DNA of 64,000 nucleotides from Flavobacterium sp. (GTDB lineage: Bacteria; Bacteroidota; Bacteroidia; Flavobacteriales; Flavobacteriaceae), in NCBI RefSeq assembly GCF_004295795.1, contig NZ_SEBR01000003.1, positions 124,001 through 188,000 of the forward strand. Reading direction: 5' to 3'. The translations under genes and the position numbers were made by a program. Each line of letters opens with the position of its first letter. The stretch's first letter is position 1. Shown in pieces: positions 44,257 through 53,683 of this stretch. The notes below the pieces were generated by a model. The model did no database searches and was not told the DNA's origin. It saw nothing but the letters and a program-made list of their open reading frames with translations.

Positions 44257-45585
44257 TCATTTTAAGAGTTTCCAGTCGTCGTCATAGAGCAAAATCCAGT
44301 CGTTGTGCCAAAAATAATCCCATTTGGCTATGGCAAGATCGGCTTTGGGATTGACGAGTTCGTGGTAGCCGGAATCGTTCACGCCAACCTTTCCCTTGGC
44401 GTAAATCGCAACGTCCTGACCTTTGTCGGCGTATTCTTTTTTGATGCGTTGCGCCATTTGCCAGATCGCGTCCGGTTTGGTCGCCACCAAATGCTGCTGT
44501 TTGCTGGTCAGTTTCTGGAGCGAATAATAGGTTTGTTGTTGCGTCTTTTTGTCCACGACCTCGAATTGGATATAGCCGAAACGCTGTCGCAACATCATCC
44601 GCCAGCTCAATCTATGGCCTTCTTCTGTCCAAAGCACGTCGCCTTTGATCGTGAAATGCCTTAGTGGAAGTAAAATCTGCAGGATGAAATACGGAATGAA
44701 AACATAGTGGATAAGTGCCGTCTGACGCGGAATTCCTACGGAAAGATCGGCCATCGGCTTGCGTCTGAAGAAAACCCGGCGAATCTTGTCCGGCGGATAA
44801 AAAAACACGATGAAACTCAGCGCGAAAAACGGGAAAATCCCAATCTGCAAAACGATCGAATTGAAGATATGGAAGACAATCGAACACACGAAAGCCACAG
44901 TACGCGTGCGCTTCCACAAAAACAGCGGAATCACGATAAAGTCAAAAAGCATTCCGGACCAAGCGATGAACAAATGGAACCAATGTTGAGCGAACAGGTT
45001 TTCGGCGAACGGCAAGTGATCGGTTCCGCCCAGCAAGAGTTTTATGAATGTTCCGTCGACCCAGTCTGGCGTGAGTTTGGAAACCGTGGCGAAAAAATAA
45101 ACGATCGCCATCTGAAAGATCATCGCCCACGAAATCCACTGCGGCATCGTGAGTTGTCTTAGCGAAGGATCGCGTTTTACGTCCAAAGAGGCGAATCGGT
45201 TTGCGGGTAAAGTCCACATTATCATACAGACCAAAAGCAGTAAATAATAGTGGTTGTTGTACGATTCTTTCTGCATGAAATAGACCGCGGCCCACATGAT
45301 CGTGAATGCGGCCAGCGAGATTTTGTACCGATAACCGAGCATGACCAAAAGCCCGAAAATGCCCATGACCACGAAGTAAAAATACATCCCGAGGCCCGGA
45401 AGCGGTTGCAGCCATTCGAGTCCGATGTGCGAAAAAGTGAATTCGGGTTCGATGAAGACCGATTTTACCCAACCCGTGAAAATCGCTCCGATGGATTCCG
45501 CGAAAAGCAAGAATCCAAAGAAAATACGGAACGCGATCAGTGGTGAATTGTCTATCGGCCGATATAATTTATCCGAAAAACTCAT
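44257..45585 (-). CDS. HTTM / vitamin K-dependent gamma-carboxylase-like membrane protein
   Basis: The 442-residue protein has the HTTM (horizontally transferred transmembrane) domain shared with eukaryotic gamma-carboxylase: about eight helices, with LIAFRIFFGFLLFAES at the front and ESYNNHYYLLLLVCMIMW in the middle. A soluble C-terminal part contains MMLRQRFGYIQFEV and EGHRLSWRMM. The reaction of bacterial members is not known; quinone-related oxidation is a possibility from the family only. The ATG overlaps the ribF stop as ATGA. Confidence 0.85.
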   Translation of the reverse strand: MSFSDKLYRPIDNSPLIAFRIFFGFLLFAESIGAIFTGWVKSVFIEPEFTFSHIGLEWLQPLPGLGMYFYFVVMGIFGLLVMLGYRYKISLAAFTIMWAAVYFMQKESYNNHYYLLLLVCMIMWTLPANRFASLDVKRDPSLRQLTMPQWISWAMIFQMAIVYFFATVSKLTPDWVDGTFIKLLLGGTDHLPFAENLFAQHWFHLFIAWSGMLFDFIVIPLFLWKRTRTVAFVCSIVFHIFNSIVLQIGIFPFFALSFIVFFYPPDKIRRVFFRRKPMADLSVGIPRQTALIHYVFIPYFILQILLPLRHFTIKGDVLWTEEGHRLSWRMMLRQRFGYIQFEVVDKKTQQQTYYSLQKLTSKQQHLVATKPDAIWQMAQRIKKEYADKGQDVAIYAKGKVGVNDSGYHELVNPKADLAIAKWDYFWHNDWILLYDDDWKLLK

Positions 45586-46511
45586 AGGCTTTCAAAATAA
45601 GCGATCGTGGCGAGTCTGTCTTTTGCGATTTCGGCTTTGAGAATGTCGAGCGAACCGAATTTTTCCTCATCCCGAAGTCTGTGTAAAATCGAAACTTTGA
45701 GTTCTCTTCCGTAAAGATCGCCTTCAAAATCGAGAAAATTGACTTCCACCGACAAATCTTGTCCGTCTACGGTCGGGTTTGTCCCGATGTTCATCATGCC
45801 GCGGTATTCCTTTCCGTCAATCGTAGCTTTTGCCACGTAAACGCCTTGTTTCGGAATCAATTTGTACGATGCGCTAACGTCCAGATTCGCCGTAGGAAAA
45901 CCGATCGTTCGCCCGAGTTGGCGGCCTTTCACGACTTTCGCGGTCAGGAAGTACTCGTAACCCAGATATTCGTTGGCCTTTTTCATGTCACCGTTGTTGA
46001 GCGCTTCACGGATCTTGGTCGAGCTTACCGAAACTTCGTCCACTTCTTGGGCAGAAAGTTGTTCAACGCCGAAGCCGTAAAGGTTTCCGTATTCGATCAA
46101 ATCGTCTATTGTCGCTGTTCTGTTGCGTCCGAAGCGGTGATCGTGCCCGATGATGATCTTTTCTATCTTGCACTGCTCGACCAAAACCGATTTCACGAAT
46201 TCTTCGGCAGTCAAACGCGAGAAAGCCTTGTCAAACGGATGGATCACGAGGTTATCGAGTCCGATTTCCGCGAGCAATTCGGCCTTTTCCTCGATCGTGT
46301 TCAAAAGCCGGATATCGGAATCAGACTGCAAAACCATGCGCGGATGCGGGAAAAACGTGAGAATGGCGCTTTCGCAATCTTCTTCTTTCGCCGTCTGTAA
46401 AAGCCTGGCAATGATTTTTTTGTGTCCGACGTGCACGCCGTCGAAAGTGCCTAATGTGAGTATTGTTTTTCCAATTGGGGAAAAATCCTGTATGGAGTTG
46501 AAAATTTTCAA
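45582..46511 (-). CDS. ribF: Bifunctional riboflavin kinase/FMN adenylyltransferase
   Basis: RibF phosphorylates riboflavin to FMN and adenylylates it to FAD. The 309-residue protein has the N-terminal nucleotidyltransferase (LGTFDGVHVGHKKI, IIGHDHRFGRNR, VSSTKIREAL) and the C-terminal flavokinase (GRTIGFPTANLD). The start is TTG 46511: no ATG exists in frame ahead of the conserved N-terminus, and a full promoter ends 17 nt upstream, so the transcript leader is only about a dozen bases. It is coupled by a four-base overlap to the HTTM gene. Confidence 0.95.
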   Translation of the reverse strand: MKIFNSIQDFSPIGKTILTLGTFDGVHVGHKKIIARLLQTAKEEDCESAILTFFPHPRMVLQSDSDIRLLNTIEEKAELLAEIGLDNLVIHPFDKAFSRLTAEEFVKSVLVEQCKIEKIIIGHDHRFGRNRTATIDDLIEYGNLYGFGVEQLSAQEVDEVSVSSTKIREALNNGDMKKANEYLGYEYFLTAKVVKGRQLGRTIGFPTANLDVSASYKLIPKQGVYVAKATIDGKEYRGMMNIGTNPTVDGQDLSVEVNFLDFEGDLYGRELKVSILHRLRDEEKFGSLDILKAEIAKDRLATIAYFESL

Positions 46512-46527
46512 AGCCGATTGTTTGATA

Positions 46528-46558
46528 CAAATGTAACGGGAGTTCGATTTTGAAACAA
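46528..46558 (-). promoter_or_regulatory. Promoter of ribF
   Basis: On the minus strand TTG (46558-46556) and TACATTTG (46535-46528) are spaced by 20 nt. This position confines translation to the TTG start at 46511. Confidence 0.75.
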
Positions 46559-46693
46559 TGCCTTAAGTATTTTTTAGAACACAAAATGAAAAAAATGCAT
46601 TGATTCTGCTTAAACACTTGCAAAAACCACTGCGATTACTTTTCTAAATCGAATAAAATGCTATTTTTGCCTGAATACCGTAATTACTATCAA

Positions 46694-49378
46694 ATGAAAA
46701 AATCACTACTTTTTCTAGCTTTGGCGGCAACTATTGGGCAAGTGAGCGCTCAAAAAGGCGAGTCATGGACTAAAGTCGCGGCTTCAAAAGCTGCTGGCTT
46801 GGAACGAGTTCGGCAGGCTGCTGCTTCCGAAGAACAAAACCTTTATCAGGTCAATGTAGGCTTGTTGAAACAGAAGTTGGCTGCGACGGCTAACCGCAAT
46901 TCGGGCAATGCTGGTGTTGTACTCCAATTCCCGAATAGAAATGGTGCTATCGAAAGCTTCAGCGTTTGGGAAAACTCGAACTTTGAACCTGAATTGCAGG
47001 CGCAATATCCTGACATTCGCGCTTATGTAGGTAAAGGTATTACAGATCCTACGGCTACAATCCACTTTAGTCTTAGCCCACTTGGCGTTCAGACTATGGT
47101 GAGACGCGCTGACAAAACAGAATTCATCGAGCCTCTTACGAAAGATGCTTCGGTTTATGTGATCTTTGAATCTTCCGACAACCGTCCGGGACGTCTTCCA
47201 TTGGTTTGTAAGACCGATGATGTGGCGCTTACTGAAGAATTGGGAAGAAACTCAAACGTCGCGCTTTCTAACAACGGCGTATACAAGACAATGCGTTTGG
47301 CAATGTCTACAAACGGCGAATACACGACTTTCTACGGCGGAACTGTAGCTGGCGCTCTTGCCGGAATCAACGCTACCATGACACGTGTAAACGGTGTTTT
47401 CGAGACAGATCTTGCTTTGCACCTGAACCTTGTTGCAGGAAGTTCGGCCGTAATTTACACTAACGCTGCGACAGATCCTTACACTGCTTACAATACAGGA
47501 AACGGTATTGACGACTGGAACGCACAGTTGCAAACTGCACTTACGGCCAACGTTGGCGAGGCTAACTACGACATCGGACACTTGTTTGGTGCAAATGGTG
47601 GTGGTGGTAACGCTGGTTGTATCGGCTGCGTTTGTAATGACGGAACAAAAGGAAGAGGTATCACGTCTCCGGCCGATGGAATTCCGCAAGGAGATTTCTT
47701 CGACATCGATTATGTTGCCCACGAAATGGGACACCAATTGGGAGCGAACCACACTTTTTCTCACAGTGCAGAAAACAATGCTGTGAATGTTGAGCCAGGA
47801 AGTGGTTCTACAATCATGGGCTACGCGGGTATCACAGGAGCTACAGACGTTCAGGCGCACTCTGACGACTATTTCACTTACAGAAGTATCCTTCAGATCC
47901 AAACGAACCTGAACCTGAAGACTTGTCCGGTATCTGTGCCCGTGACAACTCCGGCGCCTACGGTAAATGCTGGTTTGGATTACACGATTCCGAAAGGAAC
48001 TGCTTTCAAATTGACAGGAACCGGTTCAGGAACTGGTAACTTGACTTACGCTTGGGAACAGAATGACGATGCGACCACTGTAAACGCTACGGCCAGTTTC
48101 CCTGCCGGAACAAAAATCCAGGGGCCAAACTTCCGTTCGCTTCCTCCAACGGGAACTCCGGTTCGTTATATGCCAAACTTCGCGACAGTCCTTAGCGGAA
48201 CTACAAGCAATACTTGGGAAGCTGTTTCAACAGTTGCCCGTACATTGAACTTCACACTTACTGCATGGAACAACATCAATGCAGGTGGCGGCGGTGGACA
48301 GACACAAACTGATGCAATGGTTGTAACCGTAAACGGAACTGCTGGACCATTCACGGTAACAGCACCGGCACTGAACACGAGTTGGTTGCCAGGTTCGGGT
48401 CAAACAGTGACCTGGAACGTTGCCGGAACAACTGCAAACAACGTAAACACTGCAAATGTGAACATCTTGTTTTCATCTGACGGAGGTGTAACTTGGACAA
48501 CTCTTGCTGCTAACACGCCAAACGACGGAACACAGGCTATTTTGCTTCCGGCTGTATATTCTGCAAACTGTCGCATCTTGGTTGAAGCTGCCGGAAATAT
48601 CTTCTACGCAGTTTCTCCTAGATTCGCTGTCGGGTACACGGTTGCCACAACTTGTAATACTTACTCAAACACGACTGCTTTGCCAATTCCTGATGGAGCT
48701 GCCGCAAATACATTCGGACCTACGGCTACATCTACAATCAACATTGCAGATGGCGGAACTACGATCAGCGATGTGAACGTAGTCGTTGCAGCGACTCACA
48801 CTTACATGTGGGATGTTGAGGCGAAATTGGTTCACCCGAACAACACTACGAGCTCAATCCTTTTGTTCCGTCAGTGTAACCAAGCTTCAGGTGCTTACAA
48901 CGTAACTTTGAACGACGGATCTCCAAACATCGTTTGTGGAGCTGGAGGAAGCGCGGTAACAGGAACTTATGCTCCTTACCAACCACTTAACGTATTCAAC
49001 GGATTGCCGGTAAACGGAACTTACAAGTTGGAGGTTAGAGATTCTTGGAGCGGAGATACAGGAACGCTGAATTCTTGGCAAATCCAGGTTTGTACAGAAG
49101 TGGCGACACTCGGTACTCAGCAATTCGGTTTGACGGATTTTGCTCTTTATCCAAACCCTAACGCCGGAAACTTCACGGTTCAGTTCGCTCCTAAAGGATC
49201 GGGTGATGTGAATGTTGCCGTTCACGATATCAGAGGCCGTCAGGTTTATGATCGCAAATACGGAAATTCCGGATTCTTCGCCCAAAACATCCAGTTGAAC
49301 AATGTTCAGGCAGGTGTTTACGTAGTGACGGTTCAGGAAGGTGACCAAAAAGAAGTCAGAAAGATCGTTATCCAATAA
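46694..49378 (+). CDS. T9SS-exported reprolysin-like metalloprotease with P-domain (paralogue 1)
   Basis: The 894-residue protein has a signal peptide (KSLLFLALAATIGQVSA), a propeptide, a zinc metallopeptidase domain with HEMGHQLGANH (His343, Glu344, His347, His353), a Ser/Thr/Asn-rich linker, a proprotein-convertase-type P-domain at about 655-800 (STINIADGGTTISDVNVVV) and a type A T9SS sorting domain (DFALYPNPNAGNFTV...VRKIVIQ). It should be secreted and autoprocessed. TATTTTTG at 46662-46669 may be its -7 box. The next gene is a close paralogue. Confidence 0.9.
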   Translation: MKKSLLFLALAATIGQVSAQKGESWTKVAASKAAGLERVRQAAASEEQNLYQVNVGLLKQKLAATANRNSGNAGVVLQFPNRNGAIESFSVWENSNFEPELQAQYPDIRAYVGKGITDPTATIHFSLSPLGVQTMVRRADKTEFIEPLTKDASVYVIFESSDNRPGRLPLVCKTDDVALTEELGRNSNVALSNNGVYKTMRLAMSTNGEYTTFYGGTVAGALAGINATMTRVNGVFETDLALHLNLVAGSSAVIYTNAATDPYTAYNTGNGIDDWNAQLQTALTANVGEANYDIGHLFGANGGGGNAGCIGCVCNDGTKGRGITSPADGIPQGDFFDIDYVAHEMGHQLGANHTFSHSAENNAVNVEPGSGSTIMGYAGITGATDVQAHSDDYFTYRSILQIQTNLNLKTCPVSVPVTTPAPTVNAGLDYTIPKGTAFKLTGTGSGTGNLTYAWEQNDDATTVNATASFPAGTKIQGPNFRSLPPTGTPVRYMPNFATVLSGTTSNTWEAVSTVARTLNFTLTAWNNINAGGGGGQTQTDAMVVTVNGTAGPFTVTAPALNTSWLPGSGQTVTWNVAGTTANNVNTANVNILFSSDGGVTWTTLAANTPNDGTQAILLPAVYSANCRILVEAAGNIFYAVSPRFAVGYTVATTCNTYSNTTALPIPDGAAANTFGPTATSTINIADGGTTISDVNVVVAATHTYMWDVEAKLVHPNNTTSSILLFRQCNQASGAYNVTLNDGSPNIVCGAGGSAVTGTYAPYQPLNVFNGLPVNGTYKLEVRDSWSGDTGTLNSWQIQVCTEVATLGTQQFGLTDFALYPNPNAGNFTVQFAPKGSGDVNVAVHDIRGRQVYDRKYGNSGFFAQNIQLNNVQAGVYVVTVQEGDQKEVRKIVIQ

Positions 49379-49396
49379 TTAGGTCAATCTACATAC

Positions 49397-49428
49397 TCAA
49401 AAGCCGGCTTTTCAAAGTCGGCTTTTTT
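49397..49428 (+). terminator. Terminator after metalloprotease paralogue 1
   Basis: AAAAGCCGGCTTT and AAAGTCGGCTTTT pair with one mismatch around TC, followed by a T run. Confidence 0.85.
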
Positions 49429-49488
49429 GTATCCGATATTTAACACAAATCCTTGATGTTCTGTTGGTCAAACAGCAGCAATAATGTT

Positions 49489-49517
49489 TTGAATCTGACA
49501 AAAAACCGATACATTTG
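49489..49517 (+). promoter_or_regulatory. Promoter of metalloprotease paralogue 2
   Basis: TTG at 49489-49491 and TACATTTG at 49510-49517 are 18 nt apart, 18 nt before the start codon. The tandem paralogues are therefore transcribed separately. Confidence 0.8.
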
Positions 49518-49534
49518 GCAAAATTTAAACTATA

Positions 49535-52267
49535 ATGAAAAAAACGTTACTATTCTTCGCGATGGTACTTTCGATTGGTTCTATGACCGCGCAGAAAGGT
49601 TCATCATGGCAAAAGGTCGGGACGGAAAAGCTTGCCGGACGTGAAAAAGTTCGCACCGGAGACAGAGCTGAAAACCAACGTCTTTACCAAGTCAACCAAG
49701 ATCAAGTACAAGCCTCGCTGGCTTCCGCTTCAGACAGATTCTCAGGTCAGGCGGGCGTGCAGATTTCAATTCCGAACGCCGCTGGCCAAATGGAAAGCTT
49801 CCTCGTTTGGGAAAATTCGAACTTCGCGCCAGAACTCCAGGCCAAGTTTCCTGAAATTCGCTCATACCTAGGAAAAGGTATTACTGATCCGACGGCTTCT
49901 TTGAACTTGTCGGTTTCTCCAATAGGAATCCAGACTATGACGCTACGTGCCGATAGCTCTTCGGAATTCATACAACCTTACACAAAAGACCACGCCGTTT
50001 ACGAACTTGTTGATTCTGCAAGCCGCAAGCGTTCGGAACTTCCTTGGACGTGTTCAACGGACGACGTCGCGCTTACCCAAGAGTTGGGTAGATCTGCTGC
50101 TACAGCGCTTTCGAACAACCAGTCTTTCAAGACTATGCGTCTGGCGCTTTCCTGTACAGGAGAATACACGGTTTATTTCGGCGGTGTTGCCAACGCAGTC
50201 GCAGCTATGAACAACACGATGGCGCGCGTGAATGGTATTTTGGAGAAAGATTTGGCTATCCACTTGAACCTGATCGCCAACAATGATATTCTTGTTTTCC
50301 CGAATGCGGCCACAGATCCTTATTCTGCTGCTACGGCGGGTGCCGGCGGCGCTTGGAATACAGAACTTCAGAACACTTTGACGAATCTTATCGGAAACGC
50401 AGGATACGACATCGGTCACCTTTTTGGTGCTAGTGGCGGAGGCGGGAATGCGGGTTGTATCGGATGCGTTTGCGTGGACGACTCGACTTCATTGACAGAT
50501 AAAAATAAGGGAAGCGGTTATACGTCACCTGCGGACGGAATTCCTTCCGGGGACAATTTCGACGTAGATTACGTTGTTCACGAAATCGGCCACCAATTGG
50601 GAGCCAATCACACATTCTCCAGCGCATACGAAGGTTCAGGAGTAAATGTTGAGCCAGGAAGCGGTTCTACGATCATGGGTTACGCCGGAATTGTTTCTCC
50701 GGTTAGAGCTAATGTCCAGGATCATTCAGACCCTTACTTCACTTACAGAAGCATTTTGCAGATCCAGAACAATATGGCAATGAAAACTTGTCCCGTGAGC
50801 ACGGCTGTCGCCAATACACCGCCAACTATCAACGCTGGCGCGGATTTCACGATCCCAAAAGGAACTGCCTTCATTTTGAAAGGAACGGGTTCCGATGCAC
50901 AGCAAGACGCGATTACTTACACTTGGGAGCAAAACGACGATTCTACTGCGGGATTGATCGGAGCTTCGAGTTTGCCATCTGCGACAAAAGTATCAGGTCC
51001 GAATTTCAGAAGTGTGAATCCTTCGACAAGTCCGAATCGATATATGCCGAATTTCCAAACGGTGTTGAGCGGAAATTTGTACAACAGATGGGAAACCGTT
51101 TCCAGCGTAGCCCGAACGCTTAACTTTACCTTGACAGGAAGAGACAGCAATCCGACAGGTCCGCAAACTAATACAGATGCTATGGTTGTCAGCGTTAACG
51201 GAACAGCAGGTCCTTTTGCAGTCACTTACCCGAACGTAGCCAACGAGACTTGGACGCAAAACACATCCAAGACAATTACTTGGAATGTAGCCGGAACAAC
51301 GGCGAACGGCATAAACACAGCCAACGTGAACATCCTGATTTCTACAGATGGCGGGCAGAGCTTCTCAACTTTGGTAGCCAATACCTCGAACGACGGATCT
51401 GAAGCCATTACAGTTCCGAACATCGCCGCACCTTACTGTCGCATCATGGTAGAAGCGGTTGGAAATATTTACTACGCTTTGTCGCCGTCTTTCGCGATCG
51501 GATACAACGTTACGACCCAAAACACTTGCAACACTTACACGACCTCGCCCGCTACTGCTATTACAGGTTCTTCGACAAACCCAGCTTGGGCAATCGTTGG
51601 ACAGGTTGTTGTTCCGGCAGGTGAGAGCGTGACGATCAGTGATCTGGATGTCATGGTAAACATCACGCACCAGCGAATCAACGATCTTTACATCGGATTG
51701 ATTCCTCCTGTAGCTGCTCCTACGGTTGGCGATATCAGAATGCTTTACATGCAGGATTGCGGAACGGTGATCACGGCAGGTATGAACACTACATTCGATG
51801 ACAGTTCTCAAACTTACGCTTGCGGAACAATCTCTAACGGAACAGGTTTCTACCAGCCTCAGGAGTATCTTTCCCAATTCAACGGTACATTGTCTGCGGG
51901 AACTTGGCGATTGGCAGTTGCCGATTTGAACACTAACTTCAATGGAACTTTGAACACTTTCTCTGTGAAGATTTGTTCGAGCACCACAACGGCTCAGTTG
52001 TCTACAGACAATTTCGAATTGAATGATTTTGCGTTGTACCCGAACCCGAACAAAGGTGCATTCAACGTGAAGTTCACGCCTAACGGAAGCAACGATGTGG
52101 CGATCAACGTACATGACATACAAGGCCGTAAGATTTATAACAAGACTTATCCGGCTGCCGGAATTTTTGAAGAGAACCTTCAACTGCCTTCAGTACAAGC
52201 GGGAATCTATCTCGTCACTGTACAAAACGGTGCACAAAAGACCGTGAAGCGTATTGTTGTAGAGTAA
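49535..52267 (+). CDS. T9SS-exported reprolysin-like metalloprotease with P-domain (paralogue 2)
   Basis: The 910-residue protein parallels the preceding one across its whole length: signal peptide (TLLFFAMVLSIGSMTA), propeptide (ENSNFAPELQAKFPEIRSYLGKGITDPTA), zinc site HEIGHQLGANH (His349, Glu350, His353, His359), P-domain with the segment SVTISDLDVMVNITHQRI, and the type A sorting domain (DFALYPNPNKGAFNV...VKRIVVE). Its catalytic domain carries an insert DDSTSLTDKNKGSGY after GCIGCVCV that is shorter in paralogue 1. It arose by tandem duplication. Substrates are unknown. Confidence 0.9.
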   Translation: MKKTLLFFAMVLSIGSMTAQKGSSWQKVGTEKLAGREKVRTGDRAENQRLYQVNQDQVQASLASASDRFSGQAGVQISIPNAAGQMESFLVWENSNFAPELQAKFPEIRSYLGKGITDPTASLNLSVSPIGIQTMTLRADSSSEFIQPYTKDHAVYELVDSASRKRSELPWTCSTDDVALTQELGRSAATALSNNQSFKTMRLALSCTGEYTVYFGGVANAVAAMNNTMARVNGILEKDLAIHLNLIANNDILVFPNAATDPYSAATAGAGGAWNTELQNTLTNLIGNAGYDIGHLFGASGGGGNAGCIGCVCVDDSTSLTDKNKGSGYTSPADGIPSGDNFDVDYVVHEIGHQLGANHTFSSAYEGSGVNVEPGSGSTIMGYAGIVSPVRANVQDHSDPYFTYRSILQIQNNMAMKTCPVSTAVANTPPTINAGADFTIPKGTAFILKGTGSDAQQDAITYTWEQNDDSTAGLIGASSLPSATKVSGPNFRSVNPSTSPNRYMPNFQTVLSGNLYNRWETVSSVARTLNFTLTGRDSNPTGPQTNTDAMVVSVNGTAGPFAVTYPNVANETWTQNTSKTITWNVAGTTANGINTANVNILISTDGGQSFSTLVANTSNDGSEAITVPNIAAPYCRIMVEAVGNIYYALSPSFAIGYNVTTQNTCNTYTTSPATAITGSSTNPAWAIVGQVVVPAGESVTISDLDVMVNITHQRINDLYIGLIPPVAAPTVGDIRMLYMQDCGTVITAGMNTTFDDSSQTYACGTISNGTGFYQPQEYLSQFNGTLSAGTWRLAVADLNTNFNGTLNTFSVKICSSTTTAQLSTDNFELNDFALYPNPNKGAFNVKFTPNGSNDVAINVHDIQGRKIYNKTYPAAGIFEENLQLPSVQAGIYLVTVQNGAQKTVKRIVVE

Positions 52268-52288
52268 TCTTACAAAATATTGTCGATG

Positions 52289-52313
52289 AAAGGAGGCCAA
52301 GTGCCTCCTTTTT
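52289..52313 (+). terminator. Terminator after metalloprotease paralogue 2
   Basis: AAAGGAGGC and GCCTCCTTT form a perfect stem around CAAGT, followed by TT. Confidence 0.85.
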
Positions 52314-52398
52314 CGTTTACATCGATTGTTCTGGTCAATAGTCGATTAAATGATTACCCGCGATTTAATTGTAATAATTTTGCTTCAGATAATTGAAT

Positions 52399-53622
52399 AT
52401 GAAGAAATTATTTACTCTTTTAAGCGCGTTTATCCTAATGTCCGTGTCGGCTCAACGCCATTGCGGAACGACCGATCGCGTCGCACAGTTATCCCACGAT
52501 CCCGAGTTCGCAGCACGTGACCAAGCGATCAAAACCTACTTGAAAAACGCTCGTTCCACGTCCAATAAAAGTGGTTTTACAAGCACCACAAACTCAGTGA
52601 TCACGATTCCGGTCGTCTTTCACGTTTTGTACAAGAACAATTCCCAGAATGTTTCGGATTCTCAAATCCATTCGCAGTTGGCGTCCATGAATGCTGATTT
52701 CCGCAAGACTAATGCCGATTTCGGAGACGTCGTTCCACTAGCTTTCCAAAACCAAGCCGCTGACCTTGAAATCAAATTCGTGAAAGCGACGTCAGGTCCA
52801 AACGGACAACCTACAAACGGAATCACGCGCAAGCAGGTTTCGGAAAATTTCGATCTCGAATCACAATATTATACCACGGCAGGCGAACAGGCTTGGGACA
52901 CTTCGGTTTATCTCAACGTCTGGATCGGACGCTTCCAGACTTTCGGATACCTCGGTTTCGGAACACCGCCAGCCGCCGCGGGAATGCCTTATGACGGGTT
53001 GGTGATTTCCTACAAAGCCTTCGGATGCAATGGTTCGGCCATCGCGCCTTTCAACAAAGGCCGTACTGTGGTTCACGAATTGGGTCATTATTTAGGACTT
53101 TCGCATCCTTGGGGCGAAGACGGTTCTTCTTGCGGAGAACTGGCAAACGACGATCAAATCAGCGACACGCCATCGATAAACGATCCGCATTACGGCGTTC
53201 CGACCTATCCCGAAAACAGCAATATGTGCGCTCCTGACGAGAACGGCGCCATGTTCATGAACTTCATGGACTACGTGAACGACGAAGCGATGGGAATGTT
53301 CACCGACGACCAAAAAATTGTGGCGCGAGCGACTTTGGAAGGGCCGAGGGCGTCGCTTCTTGGTACGAAAACAAATACCTCGAACTTTGGAATTTCGGTC
53401 TATCCGAATCCGGCAGATAAATTTTTCGTGATAAAATCGGACAATATGGAGTTGGGGAAAGTCGAGATCTACAGTAGCAACGGGCAACTCCGCAAAACAG
53501 CTGACCTCGAAAAATCAGAAACGGCAATTCCGTTAGAGAACTTTGAACAAGGCATTTACTTTCTAAGGATTTTCGATGCGAACGGAAAGCTGCTCAAGTC
53601 TGACAAGCTAATCAAGAAATGA
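52399..53622 (+). CDS. T9SS-exported M43 (pappalysin-like) zinc metalloprotease
   Basis: The 407-residue protein has a signal peptide (LFTLLSAFILMSVSA), the metzincin motif HELGHYLGLSH (His226, Glu227, His230, His236), a Cys-containing loop GEDGSSCGELAND, a Met-turn region FMNFMDYVNDEAMGMF and a type A sorting domain (FGISVYPNPADKFFV). These features define family M43, of which ulilysin is a known example. The start is ATG 52399; the frame could begin two codons earlier at TTG. TAATTTTG at 52375-52382 may be the -7 box. Confidence 0.92.
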   Translation: MKKLFTLLSAFILMSVSAQRHCGTTDRVAQLSHDPEFAARDQAIKTYLKNARSTSNKSGFTSTTNSVITIPVVFHVLYKNNSQNVSDSQIHSQLASMNADFRKTNADFGDVVPLAFQNQAADLEIKFVKATSGPNGQPTNGITRKQVSENFDLESQYYTTAGEQAWDTSVYLNVWIGRFQTFGYLGFGTPPAAAGMPYDGLVISYKAFGCNGSAIAPFNKGRTVVHELGHYLGLSHPWGEDGSSCGELANDDQISDTPSINDPHYGVPTYPENSNMCAPDENGAMFMNFMDYVNDEAMGMFTDDQKIVARATLEGPRASLLGTKTNTSNFGISVYPNPADKFFVIKSDNMELGKVEIYSSNGQLRKTADLEKSETAIPLENFEQGIYFLRIFDANGKLLKSDKLIKK

Positions 53623-53630
53623 CATAAAAT

Positions 53631-53661
53631 AAAAAACCCTCCAGATTCCGGAGGGTTTTTT
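53631..53661. terminator. Two-way terminator between the M43 gene and a secreted-protein gene
   Basis: AAAAAACCCTCC and GGAGGGTTTTTT pair perfectly around AGATTCC and are A/T-flanked on both sides, serving the convergent genes. Confidence 0.9.
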
Positions 53662-53683
53662 GTTGCTGACTTTTAAGGTTGGA

